A stretch of 64,000 nucleotides of DNA from assembly GCA_947034895.1 (NCBI GenBank), contig OX344763.1, forward strand, positions 47,553,025 through 47,617,024, in the 5' to 3' direction. Under the pieces are notes generated by a model. The model was given only the letters and a program-made list of their open reading frames with translations. It was not told where the DNA came from and did no database searches. A program made the translations under genes and the position numbers. The first letter of the stretch is position 1, and each line of letters opens with the position of its first letter. Shown piece after piece: positions 1 to 11,114 of this stretch. This DNA is from Rhytidiadelphus loreus. Its lineage: Eukaryota; Streptophyta; Bryopsida; Hypnales; Hylocomiaceae.

Positions 1-355
1 TTATGGCTTTTAAAAGTATACTCCATATTTTTTTTTTAATTAAAAAAAAAATTTGAATGTGATGTTTTCTCCAAGATCTTGTTGTGTTTTCGAGGCACAT
101 TTCCAAAAGCTCTCAATGCTACAAGAAGTCAAGATTGCAATGGGTACCCTTGCACAAAGTCTTGAAACGATAAATCACTATCATTTATTTTTAAGAATAG
201 ACTATTGATGCTAAAACTAGACTTCAAGAAGAACTTCCTAAAAATAGCAACTTGGATACTACTAAAAATAGCAATTTGGTTAGGTTTTATTTAACTTCGA
301 AGTTTTACCAACACCAAATTTGGGTGCTTCAAGCATTTAGGCAAAAAATCCAATC
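1..355. other. AT-rich non-coding DNA
   Basis: No coding frame or known element is visible here. The stretch leads into the CCGTCC minisatellite. Confidence 0.5.
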
Positions 356-975
356 CCACCCGTCCAGATGCCCGTCTATTTTTCCGTCCACAGAACCGTA
401 TAGTTACCTGTCCACAGAACCGTCCACTTACCCGTCCAGATGCCCGTCCACATGCCCGTCCACATGCCCGTCTAGAGAACTGTCCACTTACTCGTCTAGA
501 TGCCCGTCCAGATGCTCGTCCACATGCCCGTCTAGAGAACTGTCCACTTACTTGTCTAGATGCCCATCCAGATGCTCGTCCACCCGCCCGTCCAATTTTC
601 CGTCCAAATACCCGTCCATCCCGCCTGTCCAGATACCCGTCCACACAACTGCCTACCCTTCCGTCCACATGCCCGTCCAGTTTTCCGTCCACATACCCAT
701 CCATCCCGCCCGTCCAGATACCCGTCCACACAACCGCCCACCCTCGTGTCCACATGCCCGTCCACCCACCCGTCCAGTTTTCCGTCCACATACCCGTACA
801 TCCAAACCGTCCAGATACCCGTCCACACAACCGCCCACCCTCCCGTCCACATGCCCGTCCAAATGCCCGTCCACCCGCTCGTCCAGTTTTCCGTCCACAT
901 ACCCGTCCATCCAAACCATCCAGATACCCTAAATCCCGCCCGTCCAGATACCCGTCCATCACGCCCGTTCCGTGC
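356..975 (+). repeat. CCGTCC-type minisatellite
   Basis: Dozens of copies of CCCGTCCA follow each other at 11-13 bp spacing, with alternating tails (GATGC, CATGC, CATAC, GTTTT) that produce longer imperfect units. The array opens several overlapping frames on both strands (Pro-Ser-Arg-Cys-Pro-type low complexity). These are by-products of the repeat and not genes. Rare inverted copies (GACGGACGGAC) occur at about 1080-1140. Confidence 0.9.
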
Positions 976-2984
976 TTGTCGACGGAAACTCGCCCGTCTA
1001 GCTCGCCCGTCGACGAAGAACGTCCATCCATTTCCGTAGTTTTCATCCTCTGTGAACAGTTCTCGTCCAGATTTCATCCTGACGGACGCCGGGGTTGAAT
1101 CCTGACGCCCGTCCGGACATCCTGACGGACGGACAGGACGTGATGGAGACAACCCTACTTTAAAGATCGAACCCACGAGATTCTGTGAAGTATTAACTCT
1201 GTTTATGATTCTAGGCTAAGTTAGTCTTCATTTCTACCCTTCCGATTTGACTACTGCAACCGGAAAACCACACAACCCGCAGAAATAACTCCCGGATTCT
1301 ATTCAACTTCCGGTCAAGGACATAATCCGGTCCTAGAAGTAATCCGGCCAGTAAGTCTACGACAAAACTAGGACTTTCTAACTTCCAGTCCTGGGTACGA
1401 TTCTGAGACCAACCCTTTCCGATCTCCTCTCACTGACTCAAGTAACCTATCCGGTTTGATTTAACCTCTGTTTCACCATCAGAGGGATCGCCACTTGAAT
1501 TTGAGAGTGGCAGGCCCGCCGCTCTTTCCGTGACTTATAGTGGCTGAAGATCCACTTCTTCGACTCTACTCTCCTATTCTAATCCGAATCTGGTTTGATC
1601 TTTCACAGTAATCCAGAAACAGATCCGGACTACAGGTCACACAAAGACCCCCCGTACGATCCACTCATATTACAACGACGATGGTGCTACGTTCCGATAG
1701 TACGGAGCAAGGCAGCTACAAGTCTATCCGCCCGTTCCAATTCTACAAAGATTCTTCCGTTCACCACTACAGCAATGAGACCTCACAGGAGTTCGGACAC
1801 TCAACCGGATCCCCTACCCAGGAGTTCTAGCGCGCCTAAGGATCCCTTCCCTATTCGCCTAGCCTAGCAACGGCTTTCTCAACCGGAATACTGAATCTCA
1901 ATAGAATTGAGGCACTGGAATAGACTCCCAACTCTTACTACCTGCCCACATGCACTAAGAAACCGGAACACAAACACCAAAGGGAGAAACCCGAAGTCAA
2001 ACTCCAAATGCGCTCCTAACTCCTCACAAATCTGTCCTGCCAATCTTTGGAAGACCACACAAACAAAGAGCAAATAGAACACAAAAGCAGTTTAAACAAT
2101 GGAATGACTCCCATTCTCCATCTCAGAGAATGATTTTATATACACTAAAAAGTTTCAAAAGCGCAAAAGCGTCCCAGAAAGTCCGCATAGAAAATCCGCG
2201 CAAAACTTTCGGGATAAGATTCGCCGTCAAAACCGGATCTGATCCAGTTACAAAACCCTAACTAAAACCGGGAACAAATCCGATTCCTAACTAACAAACC
2301 GGGATCCAATCCGGTCCAGTTCCTAACTACAATCCGGTCATAACATTCGGTATTTACAAAAATACTTTTACACTAAGACCCCATGCCCATCTTCAATGTG
2401 ATGCTGACGGTCTCAAGCGGAAGCTCGTCAAAGGTCTCCTGCAAATTTGAGGCCCTCTCGCCAATAGGAGGATCCGGTCGCTCTGGCGATGAATCCAACT
2501 CGATATGCTCAGCAGACCCGGTCCATCTCGACTTCCGCTCCTTCTTTGACTAGGAAGTAACATCTTTCCCCCTGTTTAACTCTGTTCCTCCCGGAAACGA
2601 CTCAGGCAAGGAGATATCCGAAAGACAGACACTCCTTGAGAGTACAGTTCCAGTCAACTTCACGCTGCTTGTCGGAATCCGTAATAGCTTAGTACGGACC
2701 TTAATAGACTAAGAAAAATTAAAATAGATCAAAATGGAAAAAAATTAGTTTAGGCATAGACTAGCGGAAACAAATAAATACTTAGAATTAGTTTAGACTT
2801 CGTTCCGGAACCAGTACGGAAGCATGACGGAACTTGACATCCGGGTGGACGGATTCAGGAGCCGGAACGCAGGAAACCGGAACGCAGGCATTAAATTCAA
2901 TAGCTTGCGGCGGTAGACTAGGGATACGTTACGGCATACCGTAGCCTGCGTTCCCGTTACAATGAACGTTGGGCGCAGGAATTC
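976..2984. mobile_element. CCGG-rich non-coding region, retroelement/LTR-like
   Basis: This region is dense in ATCCGG, CCGGAT and ACCGGA words, a composition shared with the coding pieces at 3.1-4.7 kb and the flank at 6.2-8.0 kb but with nothing else in the window. A minus-strand TATA-like sequence lies near 2134-2144. No long open frame is present. I infer a long terminal repeat or regulatory part of a retroelement. No perfect LTR pair or primer-binding site could be seen by eye. Confidence 0.35.
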
Positions 2985-2992
2985 TATATAAA
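2985..2992 (+). promoter_or_regulatory. TATA box upstream of the gag-like frame
   Basis: TATATAAA is followed by a pyrimidine-rich stretch (CCTCCTCATTTCTCGCCCTC), typical of a eukaryotic core promoter. It lies about 140 bp before the open frame that starts near 3128. Confidence 0.5.
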
Positions 2993-3127
2993 CCTAGTTC
3001 CTCCTCATTTCTCGCCCTCTTTCAATTGCTCCGCATCTGGCTGATAGTGAGAGAAAGTGTGGTGAGTTAGGATACCGCGATAGGAGAGGTGAGACGGATG
3101 GCAAGGGTTAGTACTTGATATATAGTA

Positions 3128-3886
3128 CCGGCCCGGAAGATTAGTCCGGTATATCCGGAAGATCAGCTGCACTTGCGGCAGTTAGAGGACGATTTGATCG
3201 TCTTAGGGTGTGCAGGTCTGCTGAAGAAACCCTGGAACGTCCAGAGTGACCAGGTGCTCCGGGAGTTGGCGGCAGGTGCTCCGAACCAGTACGACCAGAC
3301 CGTACGTGGACATCCGGACCAGTGGACGGAGGAGTTGTGGGCGGAGGTGTACGGGTTCTCCCAAACCGGAAGCGGATTCGCTGCCCGGACGGACCAATAC
3401 CACCAACACAAGTTCGTGAACCCACCACACGTGAAGGAGGGCTACACGATCAAGGACTGCCGGGACGAGAGGCACAGGCGACTGCTCCGGTTTCTGCTAC
3501 CGATCCTGTACCCGGACAAGAGTTCCCGGGTTACGGTAACCATGGCCAAAACGATCTTCGGGGCGTTTCAGGACCGGGTCGTAAACTGGGGCCGGATCGT
3601 GGCGAGCGTAGTGGGGCGCTGCACCGGAAACTTGGCGAAGAACAAGCCGAACCCGCTCAGCACGTACCTGCTCCACCTGTACCAACATCGGGAACTGTTG
3701 ACGGAAAACGAGGTGATGGATTATGAGACCGGGCTCATCATGCTCCAATGCAACTGCTCTGACAACGAGGAGCAAGAGACGCAGGAGTCTGAGGAGGAGG
3801 AGGAGGAAGCCAAGCCGGAAGTCAAGGAAGAGAAGCCGGATCCGGAACCGAAGCAAACACAAAGGGAGAAGGAGGAACGGGAGTAG
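3128..3886 (+). CDS. Gag-like open frame, N-terminal part (unrecognised)
   Basis: The frame is open from about 3119 to a TAG at 3884-3886. No in-frame ATG is present near its beginning, so the start is unknown (lost, spliced in, or non-ATG). The protein has a helical N-terminal two-thirds with Trp/Arg-rich motifs (WTEELWAEVYGF, RHRRLLRFLLP) and a very acidic Glu/Lys/Pro-rich C-terminus from about residue 190. The same frame continues past the TAG into the next feature. Codons are biased to CCG, CGG and GGA. I do not recognise a family. Position after a TATA box and the compositional match to the flanks suggest a Gag-like retroelement protein. Confidence 0.45.
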   Translation, partial: PARKISPVYPEDQLHLRQLEDDLIVLGCAGLLKKPWNVQSDQVLRELAAGAPNQYDQTVRGHPDQWTEELWAEVYGFSQTGSGFAARTDQYHQHKFVNPPHVKEGYTIKDCRDERHRRLLRFLLPILYPDKSSRVTVTMAKTIFGAFQDRVVNWGRIVASVVGRCTGNLAKNKPNPLSTYLLHLYQHRELLTENEVMDYETGLIMLQCNCSDNEEQETQESEEEEEEAKPEVKEEKPDPEPKQTQREKEERE

Positions 3887-3961
3887 GCATCGGGAAGCAA
3901 AAGACGGAAGTCTACGATTCCGGCAGCCAGAGGTAAATTCCCGGGTCCCTTTCTCATCTAG

Positions 3962-4774
3962 GATAAACAGGAGTGGGAAGGACCACGCTTCTTCAAGTGC
4001 GGAGAAGAGTGGATTCGTACCGCGAAGGATTACCACGACAAGCTGACGGAGATCGTACTCCGGTCTGCAGAAGTTGTGAAATGCGAACCGGAAAACCTTG
4101 TGGACGCACTGAAGGCGTTACCGGCCGAGTCGGAATGGAACGAGATGAGGACGGAAATCCGGAACTTGAAGACGGAACGGGACGAGCTCAAGGGGAAGTT
4201 GACATGGACGGAAGGAGAGCTGCACCAGTCTCAAGGGGCGACACTGAAGGCATACCAAGCGTTCCAGACTTTCCAGAAATGGATGGTAAGTCCGGCCGAC
4301 CTCTATCACAAGGCAGCCCTTTACGATGAGATGCAAAAGACGTCCGTGGCCCTCACCAACACGAAGATAGTCCGAGTGATGGTGGAGATGTCGGGCAGAA
4401 TGGAGGCATCGTTGAAGGAGTTCCGGTCCATGATGGCGGATATGGATCCGAACAAGCCTCTCGACTTCGGGGGATTTCCGGAAGTTTCGGATGTCATCGC
4501 AACTCCGGCAACGCAACCTCCCATCTCGCCCATCAAACGGACAGGTCTGTTTGGGTCACTGATCAACATCGTCACTCAAGGGGGGCACTCTTCCGGATTT
4601 CTGGGTCAGGATATGCCGTTCCGGAGCAGTTTGGATGCCCGGATCGACCTTGTCCAGAATCCGGCGCGTACGCTGTCGGATAGAGAGGCCTTGCCTTGGA
4701 AAAACGCGGGGTTCTTGGCTGCAACTAGAAATGGCTCAAAATACAGAAGATCCCAAAATCAAATATACCCATAA
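3962..4774 (+). CDS. Gag-like open frame, coiled-coil part, downstream of two in-frame TAGs
   Basis: This is the same reading frame as the preceding feature, separated by TAG at 3884-3886 and TAG at 3959-3961. It encodes a charged coiled-coil-prone segment (around EIRNLKTERDELKGK), then a helical stretch and a Pro/Ile linker. The CCGG-rich coding style ends near 4725; the last 16 codons come from the AT-rich insertion, so the natural C-terminus is displaced. It may be a decayed gene, a recoded frame, or an exon whose splice sites I misjudge. Function unknown. Confidence 0.4.
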   Translation, partial: DKQEWEGPRFFKCGEEWIRTAKDYHDKLTEIVLRSAEVVKCEPENLVDALKALPAESEWNEMRTEIRNLKTERDELKGKLTWTEGELHQSQGATLKAYQAFQTFQKWMVSPADLYHKAALYDEMQKTSVALTNTKIVRVMVEMSGRMEASLKEFRSMMADMDPNKPLDFGGFPEVSDVIATPATQPPISPIKRTGLFGSLINIVTQGGHSSGFLGQDMPFRSSLDARIDLVQNPARTLSDREALPWKNAGFLAATRNGSKYRRSQNQIYP

Positions 4775-6020
4775 TCAAACCCTATGATTTGCCTCATAAT
4801 CATGCTCATGTAACCCCCATCATGAACCATAAAGATCAAATAAAGTATCACATGTTTGTACAAAGTGGTATAAGTTGTGCATAAACCGCACAAAGTCCTC
4901 CAAAAGTGTACCCGACACTAATAGGAGTGCCAAATCTTCTTCAAAGGTTCAAATTGAGATTATAATATCTCTCTGGAAAGCTAACGCAAAGAACTATAAC
5001 ACATCCAAATTTCAACTCAAAACCTCATACTGTCCGACTTTTATAGCCGGTCAAAGTTTACTCTCTTCAACTCAAAGGCAGCTCACTACTACTTCACTTC
5101 CAAGGCTATAACTCTCACATACTAACTCCAAACTGACCATATAATACTTCATTGGAAAGGTAACACAAATATATACAACACTTATAAGTTTCATTCAAAA
5201 CTAAGTTATTGTCCGACTTTTATAGTCGATCCAAGTTCACCCTCTCTAATTCAAAAGGCAGCTCTTCACTACTTCACCTTCAAGCCCATAACTTTTGCAT
5301 CCTAACTCCAAACTAAGAGAATGATAGCTTTTTGGAAAGCTAACAACTCAGTAAACAACCATGACAAATCTCAAAAGCAAAAACTTTATAATCAGATAGA
5401 TATGAGCCCTCGAAAATTCTGCCCTCAAACTTCATGACAAATTTCCTTCTCTCACTCCATCAAGCATAACTTTCACAAAAAAACTCCAATTTGAGAGAGT
5501 GATAGGTTTTCGGAATCACCAAAACAAGATGAACATCTTCCCAAAATTTCATAGCCAAACTCCCCATGTACAAAGTGCTATCCTTCTCCAAACACACGGC
5601 TCTCCAAAACTAACTTGGAGGTGGAAGAAGAAGAGCCTCCACCTCATCCGCCACCTCAACCTCTATGCCATCCACCTAAGCAAGTGGATTTTGGCCTCTA
5701 AAACACCACATGGACTATCTTTCATCCATTGGCCGTCCCTTTGTCCCCATAATTCTATCCTTATCCCCTATGTGGACTTCTAATCCATTTAAAATTAAAC
5801 AAAAGGTAAAACAAGCTTCACCTTTCATTTTTAACAATTCTAACCAAACAAAATAAAGCTTCAAAACATCTCTAAGTACAAGAATATAAGAACTAAGATT
5901 AAGTAGTTGTTTAATAGAGGTAAAAAAAATTAAAGTTCAAGAGGATCATCATTCCAAATGTCTCTTGAAACTTCAATGAAAAAAAACCCTCCGTTTTTAC
6001 ACACAATTATGGATTTCATA
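4725..6020. mobile_element. AT-rich insertion in the gag-like region
   Basis: Composition changes sharply at about 4725 and reverts at about 6020, where CCGG-rich coding-like sequence resumes. The interior holds four diverged 180-bp units and no convincing gene. No terminal repeats or target duplication were found by eye, so the insertion mechanism is unknown. Confidence 0.4.
4946..5560 (+). repeat. Satellite-like tandem repeat, period about 180 bp
   Basis: A core resembling CTCCAAACTGA...TTGGAAAGCTAAC recurs at about 4946, 5126, 5307 and 5486 (spacings 180, 181, 179). Between cores, CCGACTTTTATAG and GGCAGCTC words also recur. Units are diverged. Confidence 0.7.
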
Positions 6021-6251
6021 TAATGTATACATATCCAACCACCTCCACCGATGCCTCTACCTACACCGGATCCCATTGAGATATCGGAGGAGGCAGAAGT
6101 GGAGGAGGATCCGAAGTCATTGGAGAAGGCGGACCGGTCTCTCGTCCATACAGACGAGACGGATTCTGACAGTTCCCCTGTCCGGAAGACGTCGATCATC
6201 ACCCAGGCGTCCCTCCGTACACCCCAAGGCAAGACCAGCACCCGGGGATAG
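6021..6251 (+). CDS. C-terminal tail of a CCGG-style element protein
   Basis: An open frame of about 70 codons with Pro- and Glu-rich sequence (PTPDPIEISEEAEVEED) ends in TAG at 6249-6251. Codon use matches the frames at 3.1-4.7 kb, so it is plausibly the C-terminus of the same protein separated by the AT-rich insertion. The reading frame differs by one from the upstream piece. No domain is recognised. Confidence 0.35.
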
Positions 6252-8060
6252 TTAGGATTTGACAGTAGTTCGAAGAAACAGCGGAAGGGAAAGTAGTTAG
6301 TTTGACTGATAGTTTTTCAGTTATCTTTTAGTTAGACTAGGAGTTCCGGGTCTCAGTCAAAACCCGGATTCTGGATTTTCAGGGGTAAGTTTTAGTTAAA
6401 CTTGTTCGCCCGGACTTTTAGGGCAGTTTAGGATGGTGTTTAGTGGCCCTTTCCGCGGGTTTTACGACATGTTGTTTTGCTTATAAAAGGAAGGGACCGC
6501 TTGTGGTCCTTCATTCCTTTTCTTGCTATTCCTTATTTTGAGCAGTAAATATATGTGTGCATTTTTATTGTCTTTTTACTCATTGCCTTAGTTTTCTTTG
6601 TGGGTCCTTGGTTTCCTTTTCCTTGGGAGTTTGAAGGTTACTTGGGCGCTTGCTTGAAGGTTGTGGCTAAAGAGTAGAGAGGTGGTAAGAAGGAGTCCAA
6701 ATTCAGGGTTTTCCAGGTCTGTGAACTGTGTGTTGTCTAGGGAAGCGGTTTTAGCGTGTGTAGGAAATTGTGCGGAGTCCGGCGTTGGTGGTGTGGGTGC
6801 GAGTCTGGAAGGCCAGGGAGGGTTCCGTGTGGAGATAAGCAACCGTTTGTGGAAAAAACCCGCTCACCTAGAAAGTTTCGTTAGTCTGCAAACACAAGTT
6901 GGAGTGCTAGTACCGGACCCCGTCTCAGTTTCCGGGTAAGTCTTGTATTTGTCGTTGTAGCAAGGGGTGTCGGGTTGTATTCTGAGTGACCTGCTTCTGG
7001 AGAAATCCGAAGTTGTGAGGGTTAGCCAGTTTGTTCCTTGTTTGTGACGGAAAGATCTTTGGGTACGTGTCATTAGGAAGTTAGAGTTAGTAAAATACAA
7101 GGAGTGGTGTTGTCCTTACTCCTCCAAAAAAGTCAGTGAGGACCCTCTGAAGGTAAAACAGAGGTATCGAAAACCGTGTATTAAGTTACGGATCTAGTGT
7201 TTGTAATAATCCGGATCCGGTAGAGCGTCCGGATAGAGATAGAATCCGGTTGGGGAGTGAAAATTGAAGTTGTTACATTAAACCGGATTAGACGGAATTT
7301 AGAACACCCTCTGGGGTTCCCTAGGACGATATTCCGTGTCATCTTGCCACGTTATTGTAGTTAAGAGCGCTTACTACAGTATTACGCGTACGACACTGCT
7401 CATCTCCATCCGGTCCGCAGCTTCTTGAGCTCCTCTCATAACTGCTTCCACCTTCTCGGCGAAGTCTATCAGGATCCGGACCATCCGGGAACCGGATAAC
7501 TACATCTATGTAACTGCGGCATGGGCGTATTTTTGAGGCGCTCAAGAATCTCCCTGAGACAACCTCACTTTCAACTCCTAGCCGCACGCCCCGCTCCTTA
7601 CTTTCCCTCCTGGTCCTAACCGGAAAGCAACAAGCTGCAACTGTGGATGTCCAACCCCACAGCGCACAAAAGAACTACTCACTAATGACGCCCTACCTCA
7701 CAGATCTGAAGAGAAATCACAAAGAGGAAACACAAAACAGCCCCAAGCATGAAAACAAGCCTCAGCGCTCAAGGTAGAAAAGCGGTATTAACTGGCAAGG
7801 CTTCTCCTTATATAGTCCCAGACTCTCAGCGCCGCCAAAAATTAGGTCAAATGACCTAATCCGCTCCTGACCTAATCCGGTCTTCCAGATCTGATCCGGA
7901 CAGAACCAATCCGGTTCAGACTGCCTAATCCGATCCAAACTAATTTGGTCCAAACAGACTCAGTAACAGACTAGAATCCGGTTAGTTCCCTAACTACATT
8001 CCTCATCTAATTTCCGGTTCTAACTTATCCCTAAACCGGATTGGTGTTCCTGCAGAGAAC
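6252..8060. mobile_element. CCGG-rich non-coding region, LTR-like flank
   Basis: This is a second CCGG-rich stretch. A plus-strand TATA-like TATAAAAG lies at 6482-6489, followed by T-rich and GTTTT sequence. A minus-strand TATA lies at about 7808-7814. Words such as AATCCGGTT and CTAATCCGGTC recall 2220-2340. I infer retroelement control regions in both orientations, or two nested copies. Clear LTR borders are not visible. Confidence 0.3.
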
Positions 8061-8105
8061 TTCCGCTCCAAATTTTAAGATAACTTAACAAAACCAAAAA
8101 TTCAC

Positions 8106-8297
8106 GTTGCGACAATAGAAACAAGAAGTTGTTATCACCTAAATTTTGGCCTGTTTGCTGCAACAGCCACTCAAATCTGTTGGAAATGGCAAACCATCTT
8201 CTAGACATGAAGATGTCTCCCTGGACATAGTGTATCCAGCCTTGGACACTCTACGTTGCGACCCCACTGTAAAAAAAAAAACGGGTTTCTTATAGTG
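8106..8297 (-). repeat. Truncated CACTA terminus (family of the 44958 element)
   Basis: Read on the minus strand from 8297, the sequence starts CACTATAAGAAACCCG and stays closely similar to 44958-45146 for about 190 bp (shared words GGGGTCGCAACGTAGAGTGT and GATGGTTTGCCATTTCC). Beyond about 8105 similarity stops. No partner end is found to the left, so this is a solo or truncated CACTA end. Confidence 0.75.
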
Positions 8298-10535
8298 TTA
8301 TACTAATTTAGATATTTTCCTAAATAGTAGTGGGAAGGAAGGTCCTCAAGCAAGTTCTTTTTAGGCCCTAATTGGCTTCAGAATATTGCCCAAATCAAAT
8401 CTTAGATTTTCCCCAAAGATATTTTGAAACTAACCCTAACTACCCTAGATATTTTGCAAATTAATCCAAGGTTAATTCCAAATTGTCTTTCTTTAGTTCA
8501 AAAGATGGCTTGTTACGCAAGAAAGAGATCTTGACTAAATTTAATCTTTGACTTATCAAAAGATATTTTTGAAATTAACCTTAGATTAATCCAAATTATG
8601 CCTAAAAAAATCAAACTATGAGCTGACCCTTATCTATCTTTTAGGAAAAAATTGAAAATTGAAAACGAACTCTGCCATTGTGTTCAAAAGACCCCATTTT
8701 GTATGTGGGACCCCTTATCCCTACTTCCCAGGCCATTTAGATGTACAAAATCGAGTTACAGTAATTATAAAGAAAGGTAAAAACCGTAACTTTCGGTATT
8801 TGCACTTTTTGATGAAACTGACTAGTTAGGGTGGTTTGTAATATTCCTAAGAGTAAGAAAAGACCCCTCGTTTGCTCCAATCGGATGCCGTATGATTCTA
8901 GTACGTCGGTCAACCCGCTACTAAGTTGTAAATTCTTTAAAATTCCACTATTGTCATTGATTCTGGTAGTTAAAAATGTTGGAATGTCTTCAAACTTGAC
9001 AGGGCGCTTTATTAGTACACCAAAACATAATCTAATTTTTAGTGAGATTTTACCGCATCATACGTAATTTTTAAGAATTTACAAAGATGTTTATGAGCGA
9101 TTGACTTCTTATAGAGTCATTATGGAATTTTGTAAAATCTTGAATTTTTTTGTGCAACCTCTAGGAAGTTATTAAAAGCTTAGGAAAAAACCAAATCTCC
9201 ACTTGTACTATTCATAAGGGTGCTAAAATTAGCAACTCCTTAATAATTTCCACCCGAGGGAGAAATCATTTTAGTATTGGGGGGAAATATATATGAATGG
9301 CTCCTATCGATCTCCTGGCATGCTTTTGTCTTAAAAACACCTCTTTGTATATTCCAATCACCATTTCCTTCATCTTCATCATGTTCTGGCTTGAATTCTC
9401 AAAGTTACCTACAAGACTTTTACCAATTCTCTACGAATTAGATTTTGACTCACTTTTTGACTTTCTAACTCTAAATTAGACTCTAATACTTAGCCAGACT
9501 ATCACATGCACTTCGCTGACCTAATTGTATATGAATAGGACACTAAGACTGGCTAATCTCTCAATCGTTACATCTCTCAGAACTTCTAAATAATCACTCA
9601 ATTTAACAAACTAGGACCTAAAAATAGGAAAACATGGTATTTTATATATTTCCATCATTTTAGGATGACACCTCACTGTATTGGTAGGGACTTCTACCAA
9701 AACTCTCAAAAATACTAATATTATGTTATATTCTCATAAAAGACTCTAAAAACAATAAAAAATCACAAAAAAATAATCCCAGAATTACAAGTGCCAACTT
9801 GAGGGCTCAAAGTAGGCAACACTCGGGGGGTGCACTTAGTTCTACTACAACAAACCACGTGCAAACAAGTGGTTTCTCATAAACTATATTTTCAACCTAA
9901 AATTTTGAGCATTGTTTAATAATGACTATAGGTTTCTATTGCCAAAATTTCCAACTCAAATAAAATATGAAATGATTTCTAGAAGAGGTTGAAAATGAAC
10001 TACAATGGTATTTTTTCAACTCAAATATTTATAGAGAACACATTTAGATGACCATTGCATCAATACTCAACTCAAAATGATCTTTCAATAGAGAGTTATT
10101 TTTAAGAATTTTTTGTTCATTTTTTAGACAATTTTTCCTTATATAATATAGGGGTGTGAAAGTTATTTTTCAATTCTACAGTATATCTTTTTACTTCAAA
10201 AATTTGTAACTAATTATTATAAACAAATAAAAATATCAATAATTCAAAACATAAACTTTCAAAGTAGGAAAATTTGTTCATATTTTTTTTTTAATTTTAT
10301 TTAAAATTCAAAAAATATATAGGGGGGTCAAAGTTTTGTTCGCACGCGGTCTTCTACGAACACTCTAAGTGAACTCCCTGAGAGGCAACATCAAGTCTTA
10401 CTTGGACGACAAGTCTTCTCCTTCTTCGCAACTCTATGCGAAAATAGGTACACTGAGATTGACGATCTCTCCACTTCTCCCTATTTGCGTCATTAATGCA
10501 CCCTAAACCCTAATCCATAAAAGCATGGATGATCC
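8298..10535. other. AT-rich non-coding DNA
   Basis: Only short chance frames are present. Poly-A/T runs and a short TTCAAAATTTG-type AT-rich tail near 10200-10320 are seen. No element borders or RNA genes were recognised. Confidence 0.4.
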
Positions 10536-10810
10536 CACTAGAAGAAATCAGGGGGGTTTGCGACTACAGTTAACATCTGGTTTTAGAGTTGCAAAGGACA
10601 TTTGCGACTAGGTGATAATTTGGAGCTTGTAGTCGCAGTGGACAAGTTGCACGAGTTGCAAGAGAGTTGTAAGTACGTCATATCGGACGATTTTCTCTGA
10701 AACTTCATCCTACATATCTTTTGACGAGATACGCATTGTCGTGTGAAACTAATGAATTCAATGATCACTGCTCAACTACTTCTCTACAATTAATGTACTA
10801 ATGTACTAAT
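10536..10810 (+). mobile_element. Left end of a CACTA element interrupted by the MULE
   Basis: The sequence begins CACTAGAAGAAATC, a CACTA-type terminus, followed by repeated TTGCGACTA/GTTGCAA words that look like subterminal repeats. Similar GCAACTA repeats and a TNPA-like pseudogene reappear after the MULE at 29655-33100. The natural reading is one CACTA element split by the MULE at 10810/29645. Its right terminus was not found. Confidence 0.55.
10801..10810 (+). repeat. MULE target-site duplication, left copy
   Basis: ATGTACTAAT abuts the MULE terminus and is identical to 29645-29654. Local ATGTACTA-like repetition on both sides means one or two bases of the boundary are uncertain. Confidence 0.8.
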
Positions 10811-10985
10811 CGGGGGTGCTAGTTTGTGAGCCTAAAAGCATGAGCCTGGGAGCCTGGGAGCCTGGGAGCCTGGGAGCGTATGAGCCTTCAGTTTTGGATT
10901 TTTCTATTTGTGATTTTTTGAAATAGGACCTATTACCGCGGTTTAGAGCCTGTGCAATCTAGAGTTTAGGCTCATTTATATTTCA
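10811..10985 (+). repeat. MULE left terminal inverted repeat
   Basis: After an 8-bp divergent tip it matches the right end in inverse orientation (GCTAGTTTGTGAGC core). Weaker similarity extends to a block around 10930-10950 with the word GGTAATAGGTCC on the complementary strand. Beyond that, alignment by eye is unsafe. Confidence 0.75.
10842..10876 (+). repeat. Short tandem repeat, 9-bp GAGCCTGGG units
   Basis: Four copies of GAGCCTGGG lie inside the left TIR. The right TIR has only loosely related GAGCTTTGGAGC, so the array expanded on one side. Confidence 0.8.
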
Positions 10986-11114
10986 AGGAGATCAGAAATT
11001 TTGTATAACAGAAAACGGTAAAGAATATCATATATGAAACGAATAGAACATACCAAAGCCTCGAAAGACATCAAAACTGCAAAGAAGTAGGATAGACAAA
11101 ATTCAAAGAGTAGA

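Noticed and set aside
252..1176. Pro/Ser/Arg/Cys-rich open frames on both strands
   Set aside because: They follow the CCGTCC minisatellite; repeat periodicity keeps frames open in several phases, and there is no other gene signal.
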